Positions 15,770 to 24,617 are shown, counted from the first letter of the stretch. The stretch is 64,000 bases of DNA from JAGVSZ01 sp035456405 (GCA_035456405.1 DATIDG010000007.1:1-64000), one strand, 5' to 3'. Translations and numbers: made by a program. The notes: a model not told the origin generated them from the sequence alone.

Positions 15770-16702
15770 TCAGTGCAACCCGTCGGTGACCGGAGTGTTC
15801 TCGCTCTTCAGCTCGATTCCAGACGCCCTCGCCTGGAGCTTGATGAGCGCCGCGAAGTCCTCGGCGCCGTAGCCGTTCCCGATCAGCGTCTGCACGAGAT
15901 CGCGCGTGATCCCGGTGAGCGGCATCGGGACGTCGAGCTCCCTGCCGGCGGCGAGGCCGAGGTCGATGTCCTTGCGCAGGAGCGCCGGCGTGAACGTCAC
16001 CGACATGTCGAGGTTCACGAGCGCCGGCGTCTTGTACTTCGAGAACGTCGAGCCCATCACGCTCTTGTTCAGGAAGTCGAGGAACGCCGCGCGCGTCATC
16101 CCGGCCTTCTGCGCGAGGATGGTGACCTCGGCGAGGGACTGGATCGTCACGGCCAGGAACACGTTGTGCGCGATCTTCGCGATGCGCGAAAGCTCCCCCT
16201 CGCCCACGTACGAGGCGCCAGCGCCGATCACGTCGAGATAGGGCTTGGCGACCTCGTAGGCGTCGGCCGGCCCCGAGATGCAATAGGTAAGCTTGCCGGC
16301 CTTGATCACCTTTGCGTTGCCCGACACCGGCGCGGCGAGGAGTTTGACGCCGCGTGCCGCGAGGCTCTGCCGGATCGCGGCGGAGTCCTCGATCGAGATC
16401 GAGGTGCTGTCCACGATCATCTTCGGCTTGCCGTTGCCGGCGAGCACGCCGTCCTTGCCTTCGAGGACTTCCTTGACGTCGTCGCCGGTCGACACCATCG
16501 TGAACACGATGTCGCAGGACGCGAGGTCGGCGGGGCGGCCGACGATCTTCGCGCCGTGCTTCGCGAGCGGTTCGGCCTTCTCGCGCGTCCGGTTGTAGAC
16601 CGTCAGGTCGCAGCCGGCTTTCGCGAGGCGCTCCGCCATCGCGTAGCCCATGCGCCCGATGCCGACCCAGCCGAGCCGGTGTTTCTTCAGCTGTTCAGAC
16701 AT
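15770..16702 (-). CDS. 3-hydroxyisobutyrate dehydrogenase-like NAD(P)-dependent oxidoreductase
   Basis: 310 residues from ATG 16702, which follows GAGGGAACGAA. N-terminal Rossmann fold LGWVGIGRMGYAMAERLAKA with the TVYNRT NADP-type loop, the substrate-binding VDSTSISIEDSAAI, APVSGNAKV and the catalytic Lys in AKIAHNVFLAV. Beta-hydroxyacid dehydrogenase family: oxidises a small 3-hydroxyacid or reduces a semialdehyde. The operon context suggests a step in side-chain or organic-acid catabolism; substrate not deducible. Confidence 0.88.
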   Translation of the reverse strand: MSEQLKKHRLGWVGIGRMGYAMAERLAKAGCDLTVYNRTREKAEPLAKHGAKIVGRPADLASCDIVFTMVSTGDDVKEVLEGKDGVLAGNGKPKMIVDSTSISIEDSAAIRQSLAARGVKLLAAPVSGNAKVIKAGKLTYCISGPADAYEVAKPYLDVIGAGASYVGEGELSRIAKIAHNVFLAVTIQSLAEVTILAQKAGMTRAAFLDFLNKSVMGSTFSKYKTPALVNLDMSVTFTPALLRKDIDLGLAAGRELDVPMPLTGITRDLVQTLIGNGYGAEDFAALIKLQARASGIELKSENTPVTDGLH

Positions 16703-16770
16703 TTCGTTCCCTCTTGCGTGATCTGTGGCAAGCCCTTCGCCCGTCGCGGTTCGGCAAATATCCCTCCTAC

Positions 16771-16831
16771 GAACAAGAGACTCCCCTTGCATATCGCCCG
16801 TGCACGAACAAGGCGCTGCGCCCCTTGTAGA
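16771..16831 (-). repeat. Two copies of a REP-like CAAGGGG...CTTGTTCG repeat
   Basis: Read on the minus strand, GATCTACAAGGGGCGCAGCG continues into CCTTGTTCGTGCACGG, and about 17 nt later CAAGGGGAGTCTCTTGTTCG follows. The first copy matches 29879-29909 (plus strand) at 28 of 29 positions. Each can form a CAAGGGG/CCTTG hairpin. They lie in the 148-nt gap between the M24 and dehydrogenase genes. Confidence 0.6.
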
Positions 16832-16850
16832 TCGCCATCCGGACCGCTCC

Positions 16851-18152
16851 CTAGTAGGGGTTGGCGATCGGCAGCTCGTCGGCCGGGTAGAGCGAGATGA
16901 TCTTCGCGCCGGTCGGCGTGAGGATGACCTCCTCCTCGATGCGGGCCGCTGACACGCCGTCGGTCGCCGGGCAATAGGTCTCCACCGCGAACACCATCCC
17001 GGCCTTCAGCTCGATCGGCTCCTTGAACGAGTTGAGCCGCGAGATGAGCGGCCGCTCGTGCAGCCCGAGGCCGAGGCCGTGGCAGAAGTTGAGGCCGAAC
17101 GCGTCCATCTCGCTCGCGAACCCGATCTCGTCGGCGGTCGGCAGCGCCGCCGCGATCTTGTCCGAGCTCATTCCCGGCTTGAGCAGCTCGATCGCGCGGT
17201 CCATCCACTCGCGGGCTTTCTTGTACGCGGTGCGCTGCGGCCCGGTCGCCTTGCCGACGTTGAACGTGCGGTAGTAGCAGGTGCGGTAGCCCATGAACGA
17301 CTGGATGATGTCGAAGAACGCCTGATCGCCGGGGCGGATGAGCCGGTCGGTGAAGTTGTGTGGATGCGGGCTGCAGCGCTCGCCCGAGATCGAGTTGATC
17401 GCCTCGACGCAGTCCGAGCCCATCTCGTAGAGGCGACCGGTGGCGAGCGCGACGATCTCCGACTCCTTCACGCCCGGCTTCAGTGCCTCCGCGATGTCCT
17501 GGTACACGCCGTCGACCATCGCGGCCGCCATGTTGAGCAGCGTCAGCTCGTCGATGTTCTTGACCTCGCGCGCCTGGAGCATGACCTGCTGGCCGTCGCG
17601 CACCTCGATCCCCAGCTTCTGCAGCTCGAAGAGCATCGGCGGCTCGACGACGTCTATGCCGAGCGGCATGTCGCCCACGCCCTCCGCGTCGAGGAGCGCC
17701 TTGATCTCCTTGGCGGCGTCGCGGAACAGGAAGATGTCCGACCCGACCGCGCCGCGCATGCCGAGCAGTCCCGCGCGGCAGTGGTCGGTGTGCAGCCACG
17801 GCGCGTGGAGCTTGTGGTGCCGGGCCGCAGAGCCGAAGTCCCAGATGTACGGATCGCCGTTGCCGGTGAGGAGCGAGTAGCGGGTGAGCTTGTCGCGCGC
17901 CCACTCGCCGATCACCGTGCTTGTCGTGTAGCGGATGTTGTGCTGGTCGAACGAGAGCAGCGCGCCGAGGCCGGAGCCGGAAAGCGCGGCGCGGATCCGC
18001 GCGAGGCGATAGTCGTGCAGGCGCCTGAAGTTGATCCGCTCCTCGAAGTCGACCTGCGTGTGGCCCGGCGCGTGCAGCGGCCGGTCCCAGCGGTGATGCG
18101 GGTCGATGTCGTCGGGCCGGATGATCTTCGGATCCTTGAGCGATTTCGCCAT
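16851..18152 (-). CDS. M24 (creatinase/prolidase-fold) family protein
   Basis: 433 residues. N-terminal creatinase-like domain (RLARIRAALSGSGLGALLSF) then the pita-bread domain. Of the five M24 metal ligands I see Asp in QAFFDIIQSFMG, His in FCHGLGLGLHERP, Glu in FAVETYC and Glu in ARIEEEVILT, but the second Asp (normally DxTRTF) is Cys in RTCYYRTFNV. It may bind metal differently or act as a metal-free creatinase/hydrolase-type enzyme; alternatives are DddP-like lyase or Xaa-Pro peptidase. In the hydroxyquinol-type operon. Confidence 0.82.
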   Translation of the reverse strand: MAKSLKDPKIIRPDDIDPHHRWDRPLHAPGHTQVDFEERINFRRLHDYRLARIRAALSGSGLGALLSFDQHNIRYTTSTVIGEWARDKLTRYSLLTGNGDPYIWDFGSAARHHKLHAPWLHTDHCRAGLLGMRGAVGSDIFLFRDAAKEIKALLDAEGVGDMPLGIDVVEPPMLFELQKLGIEVRDGQQVMLQAREVKNIDELTLLNMAAAMVDGVYQDIAEALKPGVKESEIVALATGRLYEMGSDCVEAINSISGERCSPHPHNFTDRLIRPGDQAFFDIIQSFMGYRTCYYRTFNVGKATGPQRTAYKKAREWMDRAIELLKPGMSSDKIAAALPTADEIGFASEMDAFGLNFCHGLGLGLHERPLISRLNSFKEPIELKAGMVFAVETYCPATDGVSAARIEEEVILTPTGAKIISLYPADELPIANPY

Positions 18153-18183
18153 GCTCGTCCTCTCCTCGACGGCGGCGCGCCGG

Positions 18184-19101
18184 TCAGCGCGCGACGGCCG
18201 CGTCGCTCGCCGCGATCGCCGCGCGCGTCTTCCCGGCGCCCGCCGGCGCGAGCCTGATGTCCCAGTCGAGCCGCAGGAAGGGGTTTGGCAGCCCGAGCTT
18301 CTTCGCTTCCGCCGGCGCGTCGACCTTCTTGAACTCAGCGACGAGCGAGTCCTTGACGGCGAACACGGTGTCCGAATCGAGGTACGGGTCGCCCTTGACG
18401 AACACGTGGCTGATGACCTGTTGGTACCCGGGCGCCTCGGCGATGATGTGCATGTGCGCCGGACGCATCGGGTGCCGTCCCATCTTGTCCAGGATCATGC
18501 CCACCGGCCCGTCGGTCGGCACGCCGTAGAACTCCGGCTTGTAGGTATGGAAGGCGTAGCGCCCCTCGGCGTCGGTGCGCGTACGCCCGCGCAGCTCGAA
18601 CTCGCACGCCGGGTCCTGGATGTCGTACACGCCGTTCGCGCGCGCCTGCCACACGTCGATCGTCGCGCCCGGGATCGGCGTGCCGTCGACCGAGAGCACT
18701 CGCCCGCTCACCCAGGTGTCCTCGCCCTTGACCGTGGAGGTCTTGGTGAGATCGGCGCCGTACGGGAACTCCGGCGCGCCGTGGACGAAGAACGGCCCGA
18801 GCACCGTGGACTCGGTCGCGCCCGCCGGCAGGCGGTGGTTCATCATCACCGTCAGCATCGATAGGCCGAGGACGTCGGAGAGCAGGATGAACTCCTGGCG
18901 CTTGTCGTCGCACTTCTTGCCCACGGCGGTGAGGAACTTGATGCCCTCGAACCACTCCTCCTCGGTCAGCTCGACGTCGCGCGCGAACGCGTGGAGGTGC
19001 TTCACGAGGCTCGTCATGATCCGCTTGAAGCGCGGGTCCTTGACCTGGTCCATCCGCGCGATGACGGCGTCGGCGAGCGTGTCTTCGGTGACGTGGCGCA
19101 T
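18184..19101 (-). CDS. Intradiol ring-cleavage dioxygenase (probably hydroxyquinol 1,2-dioxygenase)
   Basis: Non-haem Fe(III) enzyme that opens a catecholic ring between the hydroxyls. 305 residues from ATG 19101 (AGGAGGAACCC upstream). The ligand set has the correct spacing: Tyr159 (GVYDIQ), Tyr192 (EFYGVPTDGP), His216 and His218 (RPAHMHIIAEAPGY). N-terminal dimerisation helices are typical of catechol/hydroxyquinol enzymes rather than protocatechuate dioxygenase. The adjoining maleylacetate reductase makes hydroxyquinol to maleylacetate the best guess; catechol or chlorocatechol are alternatives. Confidence 0.9.
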   Translation of the reverse strand: MRHVTEDTLADAVIARMDQVKDPRFKRIMTSLVKHLHAFARDVELTEEEWFEGIKFLTAVGKKCDDKRQEFILLSDVLGLSMLTVMMNHRLPAGATESTVLGPFFVHGAPEFPYGADLTKTSTVKGEDTWVSGRVLSVDGTPIPGATIDVWQARANGVYDIQDPACEFELRGRTRTDAEGRYAFHTYKPEFYGVPTDGPVGMILDKMGRHPMRPAHMHIIAEAPGYQQVISHVFVKGDPYLDSDTVFAVKDSLVAEFKKVDAPAEAKKLGLPNPFLRLDWDIRLAPAGAGKTRAAIAASDAAVAR

Positions 19102-19126
19102 GGGTTCCTCCTGGCGTGTGATCGGG

Positions 19127-20191
19127 TCAGTTCGGCCGGCGCCCGTGATAGGCATCGTCCAGCAGCCTGCGGATCCCGGCCCGGTCGATCGGGCGCGGGT
19201 TCCAGTATGGCGCAGTCGTGGCGAGCTCGGCCGCGCGGTCGAGGTCGGCCTCTTTCATCCCGATGTCCTTCAGCGCGACGGGCGCGCCGAGCTTCACCTC
19301 GAGGTCGTAGAGCGCCTGCGCCGCGTCACGTGCGTGCAGCGCCCGCGCCGCGCGTTTGAGCGCGTCGGCAGCCGCCTCCCGGTTGTACGCCACCGCGTGC
19401 GGCAGCACGACGGTGTGCGTCTCGGCGTGCGGCAGGTTCCAGGTGCCGCCGAGCGTGTGGCAGAGCTTGTGATGCAGCGCCATGCCGACCGCGCCGAGCA
19501 CCGCCCCGCACAGCCACGCGCCGTAGAGGCATTCGCCGCGCGCGTTCAGGTCCTGCGGGTTCTTCGCCACGTACTCGAGCCCGTGCGCGAGCGAGTGGAT
19601 CCCCTCCTCGGCAAGCATCGACATGATCGGGTTCGCGTCCTGCGCGTAGAGGCCCTCGACGGCGTGCGCGATCGCGTTCATGCCGCTCGTCACTGAGAGC
19701 CCGACCGGGAGCCCGAGGGTGAGCGTCGGATCGTAGATCACCGTCTTCGGCAGCACGCGCGCGTCGCGGCCGGTCTTCTTCGCGCCCGCTTCGGTGATGC
19801 CGTAGATCGGGGTCATCTCCGATCCCGCGTACGTGGTCGGGATCGCGAGGATCGGCAGGGCCGACGCGAGCGCGATGGCCTTACCGAGGCCGGTGGTCGA
19901 GCCGCCGCCGATCGCGACCGCGCAGTCGGCGCCGAGGCGCTCCGCCTCGGCGCGCGCCTCGCGCGCCACCTCGATCGGCACGTGCATCACCGCGCGCGCG
20001 AACACGCCGGCGCAGCGCTCGCCGAGGCGGCGCGCGACGTCCTCGGCCTGCGCCTTCTGCTCCGGCGTGGCGAGCACCAGCGCGCGCCGGGCCCCGAGGC
20101 GCTCGATCTCGCGCGGCAGCTCGTCGAGCGCGCCCGCGCCGAAGACGACGCGGCCGGGCAGCTGGGTGTAGACGAAGGGCTTCACGTGCAC
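19127..20191 (-). CDS. Maleylacetate reductase (iron-containing alcohol dehydrogenase family)
   Basis: Reduces maleylacetate to 3-oxoadipate with NAD(P)H. 354 residues: FVYTQLPGRVVFGAGAL at the start, the nucleotide-binding AIGGGSTTGLGKAIAL and PTTYAGSEMTPIYGIT, and metal-region LGGTWNLPHAETHTVVLPH, all typical of maleylacetate reductases. GTG at 20191, with a second GTG two codons later that would give the more usual VKPF start. First gene of the operon; product feeds pcaF after CoA transfer (the CoA-transferase is not in the window). Confidence 0.92.
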   Translation of the reverse strand: MHVKPFVYTQLPGRVVFGAGALDELPREIERLGARRALVLATPEQKAQAEDVARRLGERCAGVFARAVMHVPIEVAREARAEAERLGADCAVAIGGGSTTGLGKAIALASALPILAIPTTYAGSEMTPIYGITEAGAKKTGRDARVLPKTVIYDPTLTLGLPVGLSVTSGMNAIAHAVEGLYAQDANPIMSMLAEEGIHSLAHGLEYVAKNPQDLNARGECLYGAWLCGAVLGAVGMALHHKLCHTLGGTWNLPHAETHTVVLPHAVAYNREAAADALKRAARALHARDAAQALYDLEVKLGAPVALKDIGMKEADLDRAAELATTAPYWNPRPIDRAGIRRLLDDAYHGRRPN

Positions 20192-20224
20192 GGTGCGCCG
20201 CGAGGAAACCGCCGCGGCCCGGCA

Positions 20225-20253
20225 ATGCTACGCCGCGCCTTGGCGGGTGGCAA
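20225..20253 (-). promoter_or_regulatory. Predicted promoter of the maleylacetate reductase/dioxygenase operon
   Basis: Minus strand: -35 TTGCCA (20248-20253), exactly 17-nt spacer, -10 TAGCAT (20225-20230). The -35 overlaps the left half of the LacI-type operator at 20250-20261, so repressor binding would exclude RNA polymerase. Confidence 0.6.
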
Positions 20254-20268
20254 TCGATTGCATAGAAT
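20240..20268 (+). promoter_or_regulatory. Predicted promoter of the lacI-type regulator/acyl-CoA ligase operon
   Basis: Plus strand: -35 TTGGCG (20240-20245), exactly 17-nt spacer, -10 TAGAAT (20263-20268). The operator 20250-20261 lies wholly inside the spacer, implying autoregulation. Confidence 0.6.
20250..20261. promoter_or_regulatory. LacI-family operator
   Basis: Perfect 12-bp palindrome GCAATCGATTGC with the central CG typical of LacI/PurR-family sites. It is placed in the divergent promoter region directly next to a lacI-type gene and overlaps both predicted promoters. Confidence 0.75.
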
Positions 20269-20311
20269 GCTGGCGGGGACCGCGACCGCGGCCCGCCTGC
20301 GGCACCGCATC

Positions 20312-21346
20312 ATGTCGACCAAACGAGTCACGATTCAGGATGTTGCGCGCGCCGCGAGGGTCCATGCGTCGACCGTGTCGCGCGCGCTTAGCGCGCAGTC
20401 GCGCCAGCTCGTGACCCCGGCGGTCGCCGCGCGCGTGCGCGCGGTGGCCGGCCGGCTCGGCTATGTCCCCGACCCCGTCGCCGCAGGCCTGAGAACGCGG
20501 CGCACCGCCACGGTCGGAGTGCTCATCCCCGATCTCGCAAATCCCGTCTTCCCGCCGATCCTGCGCGGTATCGAGAGCGCGCTCGGCGAGGCGGGCTACA
20601 CCGCGATCATCGCCAATACCGACAACGACCCCGACCGCGCCGCCCAGGCGCTGGAGCGCCTCGCGGCGCGCCGGGTCGACGGGATGATCCTCGCGACCGT
20701 GACACAGGGCGATCCGCTCCTCGGGCGCTGCCGGAAGCTCGGGCTGCCGGTCGTGCTCGTGAACCGCGGCGCCGATGCGGGCGGCGCGTCGTCGGTCACC
20801 AACGACGACACGCGCGGGATCGCGCTTGCAGTCGAGCACCTCGTCGGCCTCGGCCATCGCCGCATCGTTCACGTGGCCGGCCCTCGCCGGCTCTCGACCG
20901 GCGCGGCGCGCCGCACGGGCTTCGTCGCCGCGATGCGGCTGCGCGGGCTGGAGGCGGGCGATGCGCTGATCGCCGAGGCGCCGAGCTACAGCATCGAGGC
21001 CGGCGCGCCCGCCGCCGCCGCGCTGCTTGACCGCCACCCCGGCTTGACCGCGATCGTCGCCGCGAATGATCTCCTCGCGCTCGGCTGCTACGATGAGCTC
21101 GCGCGCCGCGGCCTGGCGTGCCCGCGCGACGCCTCGGTGACCGGCTTCAACGACATGCCGTTCGCGGACCGGTTCGCGCCGCCGCTCACGTCCGTCCGCA
21201 TCGCGCATCGTGCGATGGGCATCGAGGTCGCGCGCGTGCTCCTGGCGGAGATCGCGAACCCGCGCGCGCGCCGACAGAACGTGCGGCTCGAGCCCGAGCT
21301 CGTCGTGCGCGGCTCGACCGCTCCGCCGCGGAGCGACCGCGCATGA
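20312..21346 (+). CDS. LacI-family transcriptional regulator
   Basis: 344 residues. N-terminal helix-turn-helix VTIQDVARAARVHASTVSRA (residues ~6-25) with hinge region, then a periplasmic-binding-like effector domain starting TVGVLIPDLANPVFPPIL and containing IVAANDLLALGCYDELARRG and SVTGFNDMPFADRFAPPLTS. Divergent from the ring-cleavage operon and transcribed from a promoter containing a palindromic operator. Its stop overlaps the ligase start (ATGA). Likely senses an aromatic pathway intermediate or its CoA thioester. Confidence 0.93.
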   Translation: MSTKRVTIQDVARAARVHASTVSRALSAQSRQLVTPAVAARVRAVAGRLGYVPDPVAAGLRTRRTATVGVLIPDLANPVFPPILRGIESALGEAGYTAIIANTDNDPDRAAQALERLAARRVDGMILATVTQGDPLLGRCRKLGLPVVLVNRGADAGGASSVTNDDTRGIALAVEHLVGLGHRRIVHVAGPRRLSTGAARRTGFVAAMRLRGLEAGDALIAEAPSYSIEAGAPAAAALLDRHPGLTAIVAANDLLALGCYDELARRGLACPRDASVTGFNDMPFADRFAPPLTSVRIAHRAMGIEVARVLLAEIANPRARRQNVRLEPELVVRGSTAPPRSDRA

Positions 21347-22947
21347 CCCCGCTCGAGACGCTGCAGCTCTATCCCGCCCACGACGGCTCGCTCGCGGGAC
21401 TCGTCGCGAGCCGCGCGGCGCGGAACGGCGACAAGCCCTTCATCCTCTTCGAGGGGCGGACCATCTCGTGGCGCGAGATTGAGCCGGTGGTGCGGCGCGC
21501 AGCAGCTGCGTACTCAGCGCTCGGCGTGAAGCACGGCGACCGTGTCGCGACGTACGCCCCGACCCGGCCCGAGATCGTGATCACGCTGTTCGCGCTCGCC
21601 CGGCTCGGCGCCTGGATGGTGCCGGTCAACCCGGAGCTGCGCGTCGAGGAGGTGCGCTACATCCTCGCACACGCCGGCGTCTGCGGGATCGCCTGCGCGC
21701 GCGAGCTAGCGGCGCCGGCGCTCGAGGCGCTGTCGAACGCGCAGCCTGCGCCGTGGCGCATCCTGCTCGAGCCTGCGGGCGCAGACGGGATGCCGGCGCT
21801 CGCGGAGTTAGCCGCGCAGGCGACGCCGCTCGCCGCGACCCGCGGCGGCGCGGACGACGTGTGCATCGTGGTCTACACCTCCGGGACGACGGGGTTCCCG
21901 AAGGGCGTGATGCACAGCCAGCGCAACATGGTGCTCGCCGGAGAAGGCTTCGTCGAGCGCATGCGGCTCGTGCCGGAGGATCGGCTGATAGCTGTGCTGC
22001 CGCTCTTCCACATCAATGCGCTCTTCTATTCCCTCTGCGGCGCGGCGGCGTGCGGCGGCTCGATCGTGCTGGTCCCCAAGTTCTCCGCATCGCGGTTCTG
22101 GCAGGTCGCCGCCGAGACGGGCGCGACCGAGTTCAACTTCATCGCCGCCATCAGCAGCATCCTCGCGCAGCGGCCGCGCAGCGAGTTCGTGCCGCACCGA
22201 ATCACGAAGGCGTACGGGGCGCCGATCTCCGCCGCGATCGACCGGACCTTCCGCGAGGAGTTCGGCGTGAAAGTGATGCTCGAGGGCTACGGCATGACCG
22301 AGATTCCAGGCGCGTGCAACAACCCGTTCCCGGGCGCGGGGCTCGGCGAGATGCGCCTCGGCGCGATGGGCAAGGCGGCGCGCCATCCCGACCACTCGAT
22401 GCCGTTCGCCGAGCTGCGCGTGATCGACGACGCCGGCCGCGATTTGCCCGCCGGCGAGACCGGCGAGCTCGCGGTGCGCACGCCGATGATCATGAAGGGC
22501 TACTACCGCGACCCGGACGCCACGAAGGCCGCGTTCATCGACGGCTGGTTCCTGACCGGCGATCTGGTCAAGCGCGATGCCGACGGCTACTTCTGGTTCG
22601 TCGCGCGCAAGAAGGACATCATCCGCCGGCGCGGCGAGAACATCTCGGGCGCGGAGCTGGACCGCGTGATCGGCGAGCATCCCGCCGTCGCCGAGGCGGC
22701 CGCGATCGCGGTGCCCTCGCCGCTCGGCGAGGACGACATCCTGGTCGCCGTTGTGCTGCGGCCGGGCATGCAGGCCTCCGCGCAGGATGTGGCCGACTGG
22801 TGCCGCACGCGCCTCGCCGCGCACAAGGTGCCGCGCTACGTCGCGTTCGTGACCGAGCTCCCGCACACGCCGACGCACCGCATCGCGAAGTTCAAGCTCA
22901 AGGGCGACAAGACGCTCGCCGAGCGCGCGGTGGATCTCGGCGGTTGA
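21343..22947 (+). CDS. Acyl-CoA synthetase (AMP-forming, CaiC-like)
   Basis: 534-residue ANL-family ligase that activates a carboxylic acid as acyl-AMP then the CoA thioester. Motifs: P-loop VVYTSGTTGFPKG (residues ~176-188), YGMTEIPGACNNP, WFLTGDLVKRDADGYFWFVARKKD, RRRGENISGAEL, and the C-terminal Lys in HRIAKFKLKG. Closest in layout to crotonobetaine/carnitine-CoA ligases. Overlaps the lacI stop by 4 nt, so regulator and ligase are co-expressed. Substrate unknown; an aromatic or side-chain acid is plausible from context. Confidence 0.9.
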   Translation: MTPLETLQLYPAHDGSLAGLVASRAARNGDKPFILFEGRTISWREIEPVVRRAAAAYSALGVKHGDRVATYAPTRPEIVITLFALARLGAWMVPVNPELRVEEVRYILAHAGVCGIACARELAAPALEALSNAQPAPWRILLEPAGADGMPALAELAAQATPLAATRGGADDVCIVVYTSGTTGFPKGVMHSQRNMVLAGEGFVERMRLVPEDRLIAVLPLFHINALFYSLCGAAACGGSIVLVPKFSASRFWQVAAETGATEFNFIAAISSILAQRPRSEFVPHRITKAYGAPISAAIDRTFREEFGVKVMLEGYGMTEIPGACNNPFPGAGLGEMRLGAMGKAARHPDHSMPFAELRVIDDAGRDLPAGETGELAVRTPMIMKGYYRDPDATKAAFIDGWFLTGDLVKRDADGYFWFVARKKDIIRRRGENISGAELDRVIGEHPAVAEAAAIAVPSPLGEDDILVAVVLRPGMQASAQDVADWCRTRLAAHKVPRYVAFVTELPHTPTHRIAKFKLKGDKTLAERAVDLGG

Positions 22948-23001
22948 TTTCTCGCGCCTCCAAGCGCGACAGCGCTATAGCGTTGGGCGGCGCGTCGGCC
23001 C

Positions 23002-23601
23002 TCAGGACGGGAGCGCGCTCGGCGCGCCGTCGAGCCATGCGCGCCCGTGCGCGTACAGCGCTTCGACGACCGGACCCTTGAGCTGCGGCAAATCGAGCTT
23101 GATGGTGAAGCCGTTCTTCGTCTGCAGATAGGCGAGGTGGCGGTAGCCCTCGGGAAAGCGGCCGAGGAGGTCCGGATCGAGCGCGAGCTTCGCCGCCGGA
23201 TCCACCGGGTCCATGCGGTCCTTCTCGTAGATCGGTTGGCGGCGCACGATGCCCCACGTGCCGCCGCGCTTCGCGAAGAAATCGTAGAAGCGCCCGGTGC
23301 ACACGACGTCCACCAGCACCCCGTCGACGGGGGCGCGCTGGTTGATCGTCATCTTGGTCTGCGCGATCGCGCGGTCGCCCTTGACGTCCACGCTCGATCC
23401 GCCGAGGAAGTGGAGGATGCTCACGCCCCTCTCGAAGCCGGCGCGGCTCACCTCGATGAACTTCTCCGCCGGCCCCTGGAACCAGGTCGCGGTCATCCAC
23501 CCGTCGTCGTGCCACACCGTGCGGAAGCGCTCCCAGTCCCCGGCGTCGCGCCACAGCGCCCAGTTCTGCACCACCTCGGCGATCGCGAGCTTTTCCTGCA
23601 T
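23002..23601 (-). CDS. SnoaL-like (NTF2-fold) protein
   Basis: 199 residues. MQEKLAIAEVVQNWALWRDA and ERFRTVWHDDGWMTATWFQG are typical of the SnoaL-like group found near aromatic or steroid catabolism genes; the fold often serves as isomerase, dehydratase or ring-hydroxylase small subunit. ATG 23601 lies 11 nt after GGAGG; a GTG at 23613 would overlap that site. It begins 38 nt after the Bug receptor stop and is probably co-transcribed. The tail YLQTKNGFTIKLDLPQLKGP is longer than usual. Confidence 0.8.
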   Translation of the reverse strand: MQEKLAIAEVVQNWALWRDAGDWERFRTVWHDDGWMTATWFQGPAEKFIEVSRAGFERGVSILHFLGGSSVDVKGDRAIAQTKMTINQRAPVDGVLVDVVCTGRFYDFFAKRGGTWGIVRRQPIYEKDRMDPVDPAAKLALDPDLLGRFPEGYRHLAYLQTKNGFTIKLDLPQLKGPVVEALYAHGRAWLDGAPSALPS

Positions 23602-23639
23602 CAACCTGTCCACCTCCACGCCCTCCGTCCCGCGCGCGG

Positions 23640-24617
23640 TCAGTCGGCCTGGATGCCGGCCGCGCGGACGAGCTTCGTCCACTTTTCGATGTCGCGCGCG
23701 ACGAGCGCCTCGGTCTCGGCGGCCGAGAGCCTGAGCGGCGTCGCGCCGCGCTTCTCGAACGCGGCCGCGACCGCTGGCATCTCCGTCACCTTCGCGAAAT
23801 CCGCGCGCAGCCGCGCGAGCGCCGGCGCCGGGGTCCCGGCCGGCGCAAAGTAGCCGACCCAGGTTTCCATGTCGAAGTCCGCGACGCCGGTCTCGCGCAC
23901 GGTGGGAACGTCGGGATGCATCGGCAGGCGCTTCGCCGACGAAACCGCGAGCGCCTTGACGCGGCCGCCGTCGACGTGCGGACGGGCCGTCGACGAGTTG
24001 TCGAAGAAGACGTCGACGCGCCCGGCGAGCAGGTCCTGGTACGCAGGTTGCGCGCCCTTGTACGGGATGTGCGTCGCAGTCACTCCGGTGAGGTGCCAGA
24101 TGACCGCGGCGCCGATATGCTGGCCGGTGCCATTGCCCGCCGAGGCGTAATTGAGCTTGCCCGGGTTGGCGCGTGCGAAGTCGATCAGATCCTTCAGCGA
24201 GTTCTGCGGCAGGTCCTTCCGCGCGACGAGCGTGTACGGAAAGCTGACCGCGAGGCCGATCGGCACGAAGTCGCGCTTCGGGTCGTACGGCAGGCTCTTG
24301 TAGAGACCGGGGTTGATCGCGATGTTCGCGAGCGCGCCAAGAAGCAGCGTGTAGCCGTCGCGCTCGGCCTTCGCCGCGGCCTCGGTGCCCACGAGAGTGC
24401 CCGACCCGGGCCGGTTCTCGACGACGACCGGCTGCCCGAGGAGCTGCGCGAGCGGCTCGCTCACGGTGCGCGCGGCGAGGTCGAAGCCGCCGCCCGGCGG
24501 CTGCGGGACGATCACTTTGACCGCGCGCGTCGGGTACTCCTGCGCGAGTGCGGGTGAGCCGCACGCAAACGCCGCCGCTCCGGCAAGAGCGAATGCCATT
24601 CTTGTGATGGTTCTCAT
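23640..24617 (-). CDS. Bug/TctC-family substrate-binding protein
   Basis: 325-residue periplasmic receptor from ATG 24617 (GGAGGAGGACGAC upstream). Signal peptide ends SPALAQE; family blocks YPTRAVKVIVPQPPGGGFDL, VVVENRPGSGTLVGTEAAAK and LNYASAGNGTGQHIGAAVIW. Third Bug receptor of the catabolic region, in a small operon with the SnoaL-like gene, divergent from the fumarylacetoacetase-family gene. Confidence 0.9.
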   Translation of the reverse strand: MRTITRMAFALAGAAAFACGSPALAQEYPTRAVKVIVPQPPGGGFDLAARTVSEPLAQLLGQPVVVENRPGSGTLVGTEAAAKAERDGYTLLLGALANIAINPGLYKSLPYDPKRDFVPIGLAVSFPYTLVARKDLPQNSLKDLIDFARANPGKLNYASAGNGTGQHIGAAVIWHLTGVTATHIPYKGAQPAYQDLLAGRVDVFFDNSSTARPHVDGGRVKALAVSSAKRLPMHPDVPTVRETGVADFDMETWVGYFAPAGTPAPALARLRADFAKVTEMPAVAAAFEKRGATPLRLSAAETEALVARDIEKWTKLVRAAGIQAD

